Below are positions 50,527-59,019 of a DNA stretch of 64,000 nucleotides, piece by piece. The stretch is from Paenibacillus pinihumi DSM 23905 = JCM 16419. GTDB lineage: Bacteria; Bacillota; Bacilli; Paenibacillales; Paenibacillaceae. The DNA lies in the NCBI RefSeq assembly GCF_000422505.1, contig NZ_KE383864.1, positions 230,381 through 294,380 of the forward strand, written 5' to 3'. Within the stretch, counting starts at the first letter, position 1, and every line of letters starts with the position of its first letter. The notes under the pieces are model-generated. The model did not search any database. It saw only the letters and a program-made list of their open reading frames with translations, and was not told the DNA's origin. The position numbers and the translations under genes are program-made.

Positions 50527-51924
50527 TTGAAAAACAAGGGGAAGCTCACTGTACTGCTGGTGCTGATCATGTCACTGATCGCAGGCTGCAGCAGTGGCAG
50601 CAGTGGAAAAACGGAAGAAAAGTCGATATTGAAAGTTCTGTATTATGATGAGCAATCCTTTTATCAGGAATTTGGCATGCTGTATTCTGCGCTGAATCCG
50701 AATGTTGAAATTGAAGTCATTGCATCCAGTGACAGATGGGGAAGCGGTGAGCCAACCACGGAAGAAGAAAGAGAAACCAAATTCCAACAGCTTATTGATG
50801 AGAAGCAGCCGGATGTGCTTTTCCTTTCATCGGAGCAGTACGAAAAATTCAGCCATGACGGCAAACTGCTTGACCTGGCGAGCATGATTGAGCAGGATAA
50901 ATATAATACAGAAACATTTATTCCCGGCATGCTGGAATATCTCAAGGAAAAAGGCGGCGGCACGCTGTACGGGCTGACTCCTTACTACTACAGCCAGGCG
51001 CTTTATTATAACAAGGATCTCTTCGAGAAGTACGGGGTAGAACTCCCTACGGACAAAATGTCCTGGGATGATCTGTTTGCACGTGCTGCCCGCTTCCCGA
51101 CCGACGGCTCGCCGGAAGAGCGTGTATACGGGTTCAAAGGCGGATATGAAGCCAATCTGTTCCAGACAGGCATTAATATTGGCTCGACGCTGGGACTTAG
51201 TTACATTGATGCAGACGGCAAGCAACTGATGATCGATACGCCTGCCTGGCAAAACGCCTTCAATACCGCCCTGCAGGCCGAGAAAACAGGAACGATATAT
51301 TATGAAAACTCTGGTGACGGCGATGGGGCACGGTCATGGAGCAATTATGAGGACTACTTTTTACAGAACCCTTTCTATTCAGGTAGGTTGGCGATGATGA
51401 TTGAAGGCACCTACATGCTGGACGAGATCAAACGTGCCAAGGATGTTCTCAAGGATAAACTAAGCTTTAACTGGGATCTCGTTACCGTACCGGTCGACCC
51501 AAGCAATCCGGACTTTACGGCGATGACTGCATTCCATCAGATTTTTGCCATTAACAACAATGCCACGAATTCCAAGGAAGCCTGGAACTTTATCAAGTAT
51601 ATTCATGGAGATGACTATAACCGCGTCAAGGCGAAATCCTATAATTCGGGCTTAAGCACCCGTACTGGCTATCTCAAGGATGACGAAGGCCATAATCTGC
51701 AGGCCTTCTATACACTAAAGCCCTCAGATAACAACCTTTACGGAAATTTCTCCAAGCTGCCTGCAGACTTTTATATGCAATTTGATTCTCTAGGCAAAGA
51801 GAAGCTGGAACCCGTTGTAAAAAACAATGAATCTCTCGAAGAAGCGCTCAAGAAGCTTCAACAGGAAGGCCAGCAACTATTGATGACAGCCTGGAAAAAT
51901 CAAGAGGAAAAGAAAAGTGAATAG
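50527..51924 (+). CDS. Solute-binding lipoprotein, family 1 (orphan paralogue 2)
   Basis: 465 residues. Lipobox SLIAGC (Cys21); mature family 1 binding fold (VLYYDEQSFYQEFGMLYSAL, IDEKQPDVLFLSSEQYEKF, GGGTLYGLTPYYYSQALYY). Very similar to the next gene (52076) over the full length by eye, less so to 45015. No transport partner genes. The start is TTG at 50527 with AAGGAGAG upstream. A TATACT near 50,455-50,460 may be the -10. Confidence 0.85.
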   Translation: MKNKGKLTVLLVLIMSLIAGCSSGSSGKTEEKSILKVLYYDEQSFYQEFGMLYSALNPNVEIEVIASSDRWGSGEPTTEEERETKFQQLIDEKQPDVLFLSSEQYEKFSHDGKLLDLASMIEQDKYNTETFIPGMLEYLKEKGGGTLYGLTPYYYSQALYYNKDLFEKYGVELPTDKMSWDDLFARAARFPTDGSPEERVYGFKGGYEANLFQTGINIGSTLGLSYIDADGKQLMIDTPAWQNAFNTALQAEKTGTIYYENSGDGDGARSWSNYEDYFLQNPFYSGRLAMMIEGTYMLDEIKRAKDVLKDKLSFNWDLVTVPVDPSNPDFTAMTAFHQIFAINNNATNSKEAWNFIKYIHGDDYNRVKAKSYNSGLSTRTGYLKDDEGHNLQAFYTLKPSDNNLYGNFSKLPADFYMQFDSLGKEKLEPVVKNNESLEEALKKLQQEGQQLLMTAWKNQEEKKSE

Positions 51925-51975
51925 TCTCCCGCCCCTCTCTATTGGATTTTTAAGAGAAATTTAAGGGGAACAATT

Positions 51976-52004
51976 TGGAAAACCTTTACAAGGAATGCTA
52001 TAAT
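51976..52004 (+). promoter_or_regulatory. Promoter of solute-binding gene 3
   Basis: TGGAAA (51976-51981), 17-base spacer with CTTTACA, extended -10 TGCTATAAT (TATAAT 51999-52004), 70 bases from the start codon. Near copy of the promoter at 44917-44945. Confidence 0.65.
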
Positions 52005-52075
52005 AGTTTTCAGGACAAGTTTCATAGTTTTGGATGTTCTACTAAAAAAATGCGTAAGGAGAGAGGAAAAGAAAA

Positions 52076-53566
52076 GTGATTAAAAAGGGGAAGTTTGCAG
52101 TTGTATTGATGTTGGCGATGGCACTGGTTGCAGGCTGCAGCGGAGGCAATAGCGGAAAGTCTGAAGAAAGCTCGATTCTTAAAGTACTGTATTATGACGA
52201 GCAATCCTTTTATAACGATTATGGCATGTTGTATGCCGCACTGAATCCGAATGTAGAAGTCGAAGTCATCACACAGGGAAATAGATGGGGCGGCGGCGAG
52301 GGAGAAACCGAAGAGGAAAGAGAAGCCAAATTCCAGCAGCTCATTGATGAGAAACAGCCGGATGTGCTGTTCATCGATGCCAAACAATATGAAAAATTCA
52401 GCCATGACGGCAAGCTGCTCGATCTGGCTCCAATGATTGAACAAGACAAATACAATACAGAAACGCTGCTTCCGGGCATGCTGGACTATCTGAAGGAAAA
52501 AGGCGGCGGCACCTTGTTCGGGCTGACTCCCTCCTATTACAGCCAGGCCTTGTTCTACAACAAGACGCTGTTCGAAAAACACGGCGTGGATCTGCCGACA
52601 GACCGGATGACGTGGGAGGATGTATTAGCCCGTTCTGCACGATTCCCGACAGACGGTTCACCGGAAGAACGCATTTATGGCTTTAAGGGCGGGTATGACT
52701 CCAGCCTGTTCCAGCTTGGCATGAATATCGGCTCGACGCTGGGACTCAGCTTTGTTGATGCTGATGGCAAGCAGTTGATGATCGATACACCTGCCTGGCA
52801 AAATGCCTTCAATACGGCTCTTCAAGCCCAAAAATCAGGCACGCTGTATTTTCAGGATAATTCCCATATGTCCGGAAATTGGAACAGCTATGAGGAATAT
52901 CTGATGCGGGACCCGTTTATTTCCGGACGGATGGCCATGATGGTCGAAGGTACCTATATGCTGGATCAATTAAAACAAGCCAAGGATGCACTAAAGGATA
53001 AAATCGATTATGAGTGGGACCTTGTGACCGTACCTGTTGATCCTAATAATCCGGACTATACGACGTCAACAGGATTTCACCAGATTTTTGCCATTAACAA
53101 CAAATCTACGAATTCCAAGGAAGCCTGGAACTTTATCAAATATATTCATGGGGACGACTATGCCCGTGTAAAATCCAAATCGTATAACTCAGGCAATCTG
53201 AGCACAAGAACAGGCTATTTCAAGGATGACGAGGGACATAATTTGCAAGCCTTCTACGAGCTGAAGCCGAGCGAATCCTCGCTTTACAGCAACTATTATA
53301 AACTCCCGTCAGAGTTTTACATGCAGTTTGACTCGTTTGTGAAGCAAAAACTGGAGCCGGTAATGAAGGACAATGCTTCACTTGAGGAGGCGCTTAAAGC
53401 CATTCAGCAGGAAGGACAACAGCTGTTGATGGAAGCGCACAAGAAACAGGATGAGAAAAAAGGAACGGAACAGCAAGGAGCTGCTTCGGGTGTAGTTGAA
53501 CAATCCGTAGAAGGATCGAGTGAAGATGCTGGCGGAGACGCCAGCGAATCAACCAGTTCAGAATAG
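52076..53566 (+). CDS. Solute-binding lipoprotein, family 1 (orphan paralogue 3)
   Basis: 496 residues. Lipobox ALVAGC (Cys21); same fold as paralogue 2 (VLYYDEQSFYNDYGMLYAAL, GGGTLFGLTPSYYSQALFYN, LSTRTGYFKDDEGHNLQAFY), plus a unique acidic Ser/Glu/Gly-rich tail of about 35 residues at the C-terminus. The start is GTG at 52076 with AAGGAGAGAGG upstream. Own promoter and strong terminator, so all three paralogues are probably separate transcripts. Confidence 0.85.
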   Translation: MIKKGKFAVVLMLAMALVAGCSGGNSGKSEESSILKVLYYDEQSFYNDYGMLYAALNPNVEVEVITQGNRWGGGEGETEEEREAKFQQLIDEKQPDVLFIDAKQYEKFSHDGKLLDLAPMIEQDKYNTETLLPGMLDYLKEKGGGTLFGLTPSYYSQALFYNKTLFEKHGVDLPTDRMTWEDVLARSARFPTDGSPEERIYGFKGGYDSSLFQLGMNIGSTLGLSFVDADGKQLMIDTPAWQNAFNTALQAQKSGTLYFQDNSHMSGNWNSYEEYLMRDPFISGRMAMMVEGTYMLDQLKQAKDALKDKIDYEWDLVTVPVDPNNPDYTTSTGFHQIFAINNKSTNSKEAWNFIKYIHGDDYARVKSKSYNSGNLSTRTGYFKDDEGHNLQAFYELKPSESSLYSNYYKLPSEFYMQFDSFVKQKLEPVMKDNASLEEALKAIQQEGQQLLMEAHKKQDEKKGTEQQGAASGVVEQSVEGSSEDAGGDASESTSSE

Positions 53567-53579
53567 TTTGAACCATACG

Positions 53580-53616
53580 AATAGCCCGCATCTCGAATAA
53601 TGAGATGCGGGCTATT
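53580..53616 (+). terminator. Terminator of solute-binding gene 3
   Basis: 15-bp perfect stem AATAGCCCGCATCTC/GAGATGCGGGCTATT, loop GAATAAT; lies between two convergent genes and may serve both. Confidence 0.85.
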
Positions 53617-53674
53617 CGTTTGACTATATTTGTCCCCTCTTCCCTGTTCCATGCGTATAGATGGAACAGGGCGG

Positions 53675-54040
53675 CTACTCGTGCTTCAAATGCTGAAGCG
53701 TCTGGCCGAAAATTTCCTCTACGTGATTATCGTCAAGGGAGTAATAGACGGTCTTCCCTACCTTGCGTCTTTTCACCATCCGTACATTGCGCAGAAGGCG
53801 CAGTTGATGAGAGACCGCCGACTGCCCCATTTCCAGCACCTGCGTCAAATCATGAACACACATCTCGCTTTGCTGCAGTGCATGGATGATTTTGACCCGG
53901 GTCGGATCGCCAAGCGCCTTGAACCAGTCGGCCACCTCCAAGGCAGCAGTGGAAGAAATCAGCTTGCCCTTGATTTTCGCAAGATCAAGCTCACTGCCGG
54001 AGCACGTTTCCTCGCAAGCATCATTCAACGTTTTTTCCAA
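53675..54040 (-). CDS. ArsR/CadC-type metal-responsive repressor
   Basis: 121 residues, ArsR winged helix (about 35-105; ALGDPTRVKIIHAL, MGQSAVSHQLRLLR). Two sites for metal can be seen: an N-terminal/alpha3 site with C9, C13 and C61-x-H63 (in EMCVHDL; CadC has C-x-C), and the alpha5 site D-x-H-x10-H-x2-H at the C-terminus (DNHVEEIFGQTLQHLKH) as in CzrA/SmtB. It should release DNA on Zn, Cd or Pb. Start is TTG at 54040. Divergent from the P-type ATPase gene, with the operator between. Confidence 0.88.
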   Translation of the reverse strand: MEKTLNDACEETCSGSELDLAKIKGKLISSTAALEVADWFKALGDPTRVKIIHALQQSEMCVHDLTQVLEMGQSAVSHQLRLLRNVRMVKRRKVGKTVYYSLDDNHVEEIFGQTLQHLKHE

Positions 54041-54140
54041 GTTTTACACCACCGTCCGTGTATAGAATATGCTCAAGATTATACCATAAACCATATGGAT
54101 AATTGTAGTTCTTACGAATAGTTTCATGGCAAATTCAGGA

Positions 54141-54169
54141 TTGACAAAATCGTTCATTAGATTTATTAT
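54141..54169 (+). promoter_or_regulatory. Promoter of the metal-efflux ATPase gene
   Basis: -35 TTGACA (54141-54146), 17-base spacer, -10 TATTAT (54164-54169). The ArsR operator overlaps the -10. Confidence 0.8.
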
Positions 54170-54187
54170 ATGAACATATATTCATAT
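54168..54187 (+). promoter_or_regulatory. ArsR-family operator
   Basis: ATATGAACATATATTCATAT, an ATATGAA-N6-TTCATAT palindrome of the CzrA/SmtB/CadC class, covering the -10 and start point. Repression would block the ATPase promoter; release on metal binding. Confidence 0.8.
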
Positions 54188-54209
54188 GTATAGAAAAGAG
54201 GTTTTTGTC

Positions 54210-56411
54210 ATGAAAGAGTACCGGGTTAAAGGACTCTCCTGCGGCAACTGTGCACAAGCAATGGAACAACAGATCAAGAAGCTTGAACATGGCGAAACTG
54301 CCCGGCTCAGCTACAATTCTGCCAAGCTGACGCTTGACCCTCATGTTTCTTTGGACAAAGTCAAAAAAATATTAAAAAGCGATGGCGCTTATTTGGAAGA
54401 GCTGTCCTCCCCTGGCCATAGCAGCCAGCCGCATGGCGGTGGTCACCAGCATGGACATGACCATTCCCATGATCATACACATGCAGGACAGCATTCTCAC
54501 GGACATGATCATGATCACGGGCATGGCCACAGCCATGGTTCAGGCAATCTGATGCGCAATTTGCTCATTATCTCCGCTGTGCTGTACGGGGCTGCATTTC
54601 TGCTTGACGGCAGTATTCCCGATCTTGCCGTGATCGCCGTGTATTTGGCGGCGATTGTGATGAGCGGCTATACGACCTTTATCCGGGGACTCAAGAATCT
54701 GCTCTCCTTCGTATTCACTATCGATACACTGATGACGATTGCTTTAGTGGGCGCAGTCGCCATCGGCGAATGGAAGGAAGCGACGCTTGTCGCTATCCTG
54801 TTCGGACTGAATGAACTGCTTGAGGGTAAAGGCATGGAAAAGGTTCGCAGCTCAATGGAGAAGCTGCTTCAAGTCGCCCCCAAGACAGCTACTGTTATGG
54901 ACGGCGGTTCCGAGACGGTTGTACCAATTGAATCCCTGCAAGCCGGTCAGCTTGTAAAGGTAAAGCCCGGCGAAAAGATTCCTTCCGACGGCATTGTCGC
55001 TGAAGGTGCAGGCTCAGTGAATGAAGCGGCGATTACCGGTGAATCACTACCCCTGCACAAAGCTGCCGGAGATCAGGTATTCGGCGGCAGCGTCAACAAC
55101 GAGGGCATGCTAATCGTACAGATCGAGAAGCCGTACAAGGACTCATCCCTGGCCAAGATTCTGCATCTGGTTCAGGAGGCTCAGGAGACCAAGACACCTA
55201 CGGAGCTATTTATTAACCGGTTCGCCAAATATTATACGCCGCTCATTATGGCGGTGGCAGCGCTTGTAATGGTTATCCCGCCTTTGTTCCTTGGGGGCGA
55301 ATGGCTGCATTGGCTGTACCAGGGATTGGCTGTACTCATCGTAGGCTGTCCTTGCGCCCTGATCCTCTCTTCTCCAATCGCAATCGTGGCGGGCATTGCA
55401 CGCAATGCCCGGAACGGGATTCTGGTTAAGGGCGGCGTTCATTTGGAGCAGCTCGGCAAAATCAACACGCTCGCTTTTGATAAGACCGGGACTTTGACCA
55501 AAGGCAAGCCAAAAGTACAGCAGACCATCGTCTACAATGAGCCGTTGTTTTACCGTGTAGCGGCTGCGATTGAATCCTCCTCCAGCCATCCGCTCGCCAA
55601 AGCGATTATGCAGGAGGTAGAGCGCAAGGGCGCCGTATATAACCAGCCTGAAGAGGTTACAGCCATAGCCGGGCAAGGGGTCGCCGCCAATGTGGACGGG
55701 ATACGCTATTGGGTCGGAAATGAGCAAATTATTCCTTCAACAGCTCTTAACGACGAGGTGCTCAAGCAAGCTGAAAAATTGAAGGCCAAAGGACTCACTA
55801 TCGTGCTGGCTGCTGACCAGGAGCAAGTGCTTGGAATGTTCGGCATAGCCGACCAAATTCGCGAGGAGAGCCGGGCTGTTATCGATGCGCTTGGGCGGAG
55901 CGGTATCCACCAGACGGTCATCTTGAGCGGCGACCATCAGGCTACTGTAGAGCTTGTCGCGTCCGAGGTTGGCGTGTCCAGAGCTTACGGCAGAATGCTG
56001 CCTGAGGATAAGGCTGCCAAAATCAAGGACCTTGCCAGGGAAGGCAAAGTCGCTATGATCGGTGACGGCATTAATGACGCTCCCGCGCTGGCTTCCGCCG
56101 ACCTGGGTATCGCCATGGGCAAAGGCTCGGACAGCGCAATTGAGACAGCCGACATTGTACTGATGCAGGATCATCTCGGCCGGCTCCCTGAGGCGATCTC
56201 CATCGCGAAGCTCGTAAACCGGATTATCCGGTTCAATATTATTGTCTCGCTCGGCCTGAAGCTGATTGCCCTGCTGCTGACAATACCAGGCCTTCTGACC
56301 TTATGGATCGCTATTCTGTCAGATATGGGAGCTACCGTATTCGTCACCCTCGTCAGCCTCACTGTATTATCCAACCGCACTGCGAGGAAGGGCAGACTGA
56401 AAGTGAATTAA
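54210..56411 (+). CDS. cadA: Zn/Cd/Pb-type P1B ATPase (CadA/ZntA-like)
   Basis: 733 residues; pumps divalent metal out of the cytoplasm. N-terminal HMA domain with GLSCGNC (CxxC), a very His-rich linker (about 72-118, many HGHDH units), TM helices, the metal gate CPC in GCPCALI, phosphorylation DKTGTLTKG, HPLAKAI in the nucleotide domain, and GDGINDAPALA. The CPC plus a Lys/Asp pattern later in the membrane region fits the Zn/Cd/Pb subgroup. The ATG at 54210 has AAGAGG upstream. Controlled by the divergent ArsR-type repressor. Confidence 0.93.
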   Translation: MKEYRVKGLSCGNCAQAMEQQIKKLEHGETARLSYNSAKLTLDPHVSLDKVKKILKSDGAYLEELSSPGHSSQPHGGGHQHGHDHSHDHTHAGQHSHGHDHDHGHGHSHGSGNLMRNLLIISAVLYGAAFLLDGSIPDLAVIAVYLAAIVMSGYTTFIRGLKNLLSFVFTIDTLMTIALVGAVAIGEWKEATLVAILFGLNELLEGKGMEKVRSSMEKLLQVAPKTATVMDGGSETVVPIESLQAGQLVKVKPGEKIPSDGIVAEGAGSVNEAAITGESLPLHKAAGDQVFGGSVNNEGMLIVQIEKPYKDSSLAKILHLVQEAQETKTPTELFINRFAKYYTPLIMAVAALVMVIPPLFLGGEWLHWLYQGLAVLIVGCPCALILSSPIAIVAGIARNARNGILVKGGVHLEQLGKINTLAFDKTGTLTKGKPKVQQTIVYNEPLFYRVAAAIESSSSHPLAKAIMQEVERKGAVYNQPEEVTAIAGQGVAANVDGIRYWVGNEQIIPSTALNDEVLKQAEKLKAKGLTIVLAADQEQVLGMFGIADQIREESRAVIDALGRSGIHQTVILSGDHQATVELVASEVGVSRAYGRMLPEDKAAKIKDLAREGKVAMIGDGINDAPALASADLGIAMGKGSDSAIETADIVLMQDHLGRLPEAISIAKLVNRIIRFNIIVSLGLKLIALLLTIPGLLTLWIAILSDMGATVFVTLVSLTVLSNRTARKGRLKVN

Positions 56412-56470
56412 TACTGCGCAGACAAAATCAAACAAACCGGCCATTCAGAGCAGCTCTGAATGGCCGGTTT

Positions 56471-57243
56471 TTATTGAATGTGGTCAATTTCATTATGAAC
56501 TTCTTCCAACATATACCCGGCAAAATCCGTTAATCCATCCGAATCAAAAGATGGAGCAATGCCGGTTCCGGCATAGTCATCAAGACAACAGCGAACGATA
56601 GAACGGTACTTGGCTGGCAGCGCTTTAAGCCCCCACTCTCCCCCTTCCTGCTTGGAAGCAACAACACCCTCCCGCAGGTAGAGTAGAACCCGGCAAAGAT
56701 TTAATATAAAATAAACGGGCGAATGGATGATATCCCTCTGTGCATGCTCGATGTCAGCAACAATCGACTGTACAAAGTATGACTTGTCTATTGGGGGAAA
56801 CTGCTCTCGCAGAGCCTTCCCGAATAATACCACTCCACGCTCATAAGCAACCGTAATTTGAGCAGCCAGATCAAAATCCTCGTACCCCCCCGCAGATGTA
56901 ATGCTCGTCCGTCTTGTATCTGTCACGGTGAAAGTCCGAATAATGAAATTCCGCTGGTGTCGGATAGGCAAAATCCTTCAAGCAGGACTCCAAAATAATG
57001 GTAAGTTCTAATCCCCGTTTAGTCTCCATACAGTCGTGCAGCAACAACAGTTTCTCAGAAATTGTCCTGCACGTCTCTGGACAGCTTCTTATAAACGACC
57101 ACCAGAAGATCAAGATCGCTTTTTTCAGGATTAAAGCAGCCCATCGCTACAGAGCCGTGCACATAAATACCCGCTAAATTGCTGCCCAGCTCCACTCTGA
57201 ACAGTTCCGCTGCCTGATTCATAGCATCCCTGATATCCAACAT
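56471..57243 (-). pseudogene. Aminoglycoside-nucleotidyltransferase-like gene broken by two frameshifts
   Basis: Three minus-strand frames join into one protein. Segment A (57243 to about 57085) has the nucleotidyltransferase motif GIYVHGSVAMGCFNPEKSDLDL, that is G-S-x9-D-x-D. Segment B (about 57085-56895) runs ISEKLLLLHDCMETKRGLEL and FHYSDFHRDRYKTDEHYICG. Segment C (to 56471) runs YEDFDLAAQITVAYERGVV and on. The A/B join needs one base; the B/C join lies at a run of seven G, where six would restore the frame. The whole resembles ANT/AadA-type enzymes with a C-terminal helical domain. ATG at 57243 with GGGGTGGGAAC. Genuine decay or sequencing error cannot be told apart. Confidence 0.7.
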
Positions 57244-57383
57244 GTTCCCACCCCTAAATAACAGCATTTTCACAAATTATATGGAACTGCGCACGACTGT
57301 TAAATAGAAAGAACAGTTATAGTCAATTGTGCCCGATGTACGTACATCAACTTAGCAGTTTCACGAATGCCTGACACCGCAAA
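57244..57383. other. Short intergenic region, nothing recognised
   Basis: No gene. Promoter of the nucleotidyltransferase pseudogene expected near 57,260-57,320. A small palindrome GATGTACGTACATC at 57,335-57,348 was noted without a known role. Confidence 0.35.
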
Positions 57384-57440
57384 AAATAACCAATCGTGAT
57401 CCCCGCAGCGGTTGACGCCTCGGTCCACGGTTGGTTATTT
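57384..57440 (-). terminator. Terminator of the small membrane protein gene
   Basis: AAATAACCAA (57384-57393)/TTGGTTATTT (57431-57440), loop with further pairing; on the minus strand followed by TTTTG. Confidence 0.75.
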
Positions 57441-57454
57441 AATTAGCAGTTCCC

Positions 57455-57802
57455 CTAATACCTGCCATCAGCCTCTGCTTCCTCAAAGTATTGCAGCTGA
57501 TCCATAATATTGAGCAGATTCACCAGTTGCATAGCATTTATAATATTAACCACATAAACAACAACCCCAACGGTAAACAAACTAATAGCAATTAAGGCCC
57601 TGAATTGCTCCAGGCTTTCAAGCGTGAAAATCAGAAAGAAAGTATTGGTAAAGAACAGGGTCATAAACCAGATCGCCCGGGATGGCTCCCCCAAATACAA
57701 ATGCCCCGCCCCAGGAAACAACAGTGCGAGAAATACTGTAAGCGGCTTGCTCTTCTTGCCGCCAGCGGCGAGTTCCTGCTCTGCATACTTAATCGATTCC
57801 AT
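57455..57802 (-). CDS. Small three-TM membrane protein (LFPGAGHLYLG motif)
   Basis: 115 residues, polar N-terminus, then about three hydrophobic helices (22-40, 45-62, 69-92) and an acidic tail (YFEEAEADGRY). The first helix ends in LFPGAGHLYLGEPSRA, the G-x-G-x-x-Y/F-L-G motif also seen in TM2-type and other small membrane proteins. Function unknown. ATG with GGAGGGG upstream. Single gene. Confidence 0.7.
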   Translation of the reverse strand: MESIKYAEQELAAGGKKSKPLTVFLALLFPGAGHLYLGEPSRAIWFMTLFFTNTFFLIFTLESLEQFRALIAISLFTVGVVVYVVNIINAMQLVNLLNIMDQLQYFEEAEADGRY

Positions 57803-58051
57803 AATCTAAACCCCTCCGGACGTTTAAAAATATAAGAATGTATCATCGCTTTCGCAGATATTCTTATACTTCCAAGCAAAACGCTGCTGTTAGAGCGTAA
57901 TGCTTGCTTATAGTTCTATCATAGCTAATTTCATCCGGATACAAATCCGTCCATAGTTTGGTTTAACACTGGACTTTAGTCGGGTTATTTCCCATATTTT
58001 GCATGTCTTTAATCGTCGAAAGTACGCCAATTGTAAAAATAGAGCAAATAG
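57803..58051. other. Intergenic region, nothing recognised
   Basis: About 250 bases without a supported gene; a minus-strand ORF of 82 codons further on (57963-58211) lacks a ribosome site and overlaps a terminator. Confidence 0.35.
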
Positions 58052-58077
58052 AAAAGGCCGCTCTCCAGAGCAGCCTT
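58052..58077 (-). terminator. Terminator downstream of the small zinc-ribbon-like gene
   Basis: AAGGCTGCTCT/AGAGCGGCCTT on the minus strand followed by TTC. Located 150 bases after the small gene at 58229. Confidence 0.55.
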
Positions 58078-58228
58078 ATGGTCCTACTTGATAAACGATA
58101 TTTCAAAAACCTAAAACAACGAAAGCCCTGCCTCTCTTCCATCCTTGCGGTTCCATGACCGCTCCAGTGTGAATCGGGTAATCTATATGAAAACATCTCA
58201 ATTAAGTTCAAGCAGATAAATCATTCTA

Positions 58229-58426
58229 TCATGTATTCAAACTCTTGTCAATGATATATCGGTTGTTGCAAAACTTGCATTGCAAAATAAGTCCGGCATC
58301 ACCAACAATGACGCGAAGCCGGTCGTCATCCTCAAGATCAAGCGCCTCCATCCCATGATCATCCATATCCCCTGTTCCAAAAAATCGGACCTCATTGCCG
58401 CAATCACATGTAAAAGTCAATCTCAT
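58229..58426 (-). CDS. Small acidic protein with zinc-ribbon-like cysteines
   Basis: 65 residues. Two Cys pairs, C-x-C near the N-terminus (TFTCDCGNEVRF) and C-x-x-C near the C-terminus (ILQCKFCNNRY), around an acidic middle (EALDLEDDDRL), suggest one zinc-binding site. Conserved family unknown to me. ATG with AAGGGG 9 bases upstream. A TGATAC...GTATCA palindrome lies just upstream. Confidence 0.65.
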   Translation of the reverse strand: MRLTFTCDCGNEVRFFGTGDMDDHGMEALDLEDDDRLRVIVGDAGLILQCKFCNNRYIIDKSLNT

Positions 58427-58478
58427 CCATAATCAATCCCCTTTCTTTTTACATAAAATCTCGTTTCACACTTGACAA

Positions 58479-58495
58479 TGATACATTTTGTATCA
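58479..58495. promoter_or_regulatory. Palindrome TGATACATTTTGTATCA (XRE-type operator candidate)
   Basis: Perfect 6-bp arms around a 5-base centre, next to TTGACA (58472-58477). It lies between the zinc-ribbon-like gene and the XRE regulator. The GATAC/GTATC pattern is like operators of Xre-family repressors in Bacillus. Confidence 0.55.
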
Positions 58496-58621
58496 TAAAT
58501 TAATAGTAACAGATATTTCATACTTCAAGCCTATTGCGGCAGCCGGCAATTGAAAGGGTGACAAGCGTAAACGGCTTTGCCTTCCTTGCAAAGGACGGGC
58601 AAAAGCTTCGTTTCGCGTAAA

Positions 58622-58664
58622 AATATAAGCCAGTTATAAAGTGAAACTTATAAACGCTTATATT
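58622..58664 (+). promoter_or_regulatory. Nested palindrome upstream of the XRE regulator gene
   Basis: Outer arms AATATAAGC/GCTTATATT (9 bp, perfect) enclose GTTATAA/TTATAAAC. The element ends 31 bases before the regulator ATG, so it may be its operator. Confidence 0.5.
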
Positions 58665-58695
58665 AAAAAAAAGAAGCGCGTAAGGGAGTAATCAC

Positions 58696-59019
58696 ATGAC
58701 GATGGGAGATCGATTAAGAGAGCTGCGACTGAGAAAAAACATCTCACAGGAAGAAGTGGCCAGGCGTGTCGGCATTACCCGCTCTGCTTACAGCCACTAT
58801 GAAATCAACAACCGCCAGCCTGTGTATGAAACCTTGATCAAGCTGGCCAATTTTTTTGAAGTATCCCTCGATTACATTATCGGAGGCGAGCAGAACGGGC
58901 AAATCAGTCCGGTGATGTCCGACACCGTAGAAATTTTCAGGCTCCTCAATAATATGGACCACGAAAAACGTAAGCGCTCCATTGATAAAATGATCAAAGT
59001 TCTGCAGCAGGTCGAATAA
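58696..59019 (+). CDS. XRE/SinR-like transcriptional regulator
   Basis: 107 residues. N-terminal HTH_3 domain (about 5-62: LRELRLRKNISQEEVARRV, GITRSAYSHYEINNRQP, LANFFEVSLDYIIGG) and a short helical C-terminus (about 72-107) likely used for dimerisation. ATG after AAGGGAGT. Palindromes upstream suggest autoregulation. Targets unknown. Confidence 0.85.
   Translation: MTMGDRLRELRLRKNISQEEVARRVGITRSAYSHYEINNRQPVYETLIKLANFFEVSLDYIIGGEQNGQISPVMSDTVEIFRLLNNMDHEKRKRSIDKMIKVLQQVE

Noticed and set aside
54420-54540. Direct repeats of CATGG/CATGATCA-type units
   Set aside because: They are the codons of the His-rich linker of the ATPase, not a separate repeat element.
57963-58211. 82-codon minus-strand ORF
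   Set aside because: No ribosome site, and a terminator hairpin lies within it.
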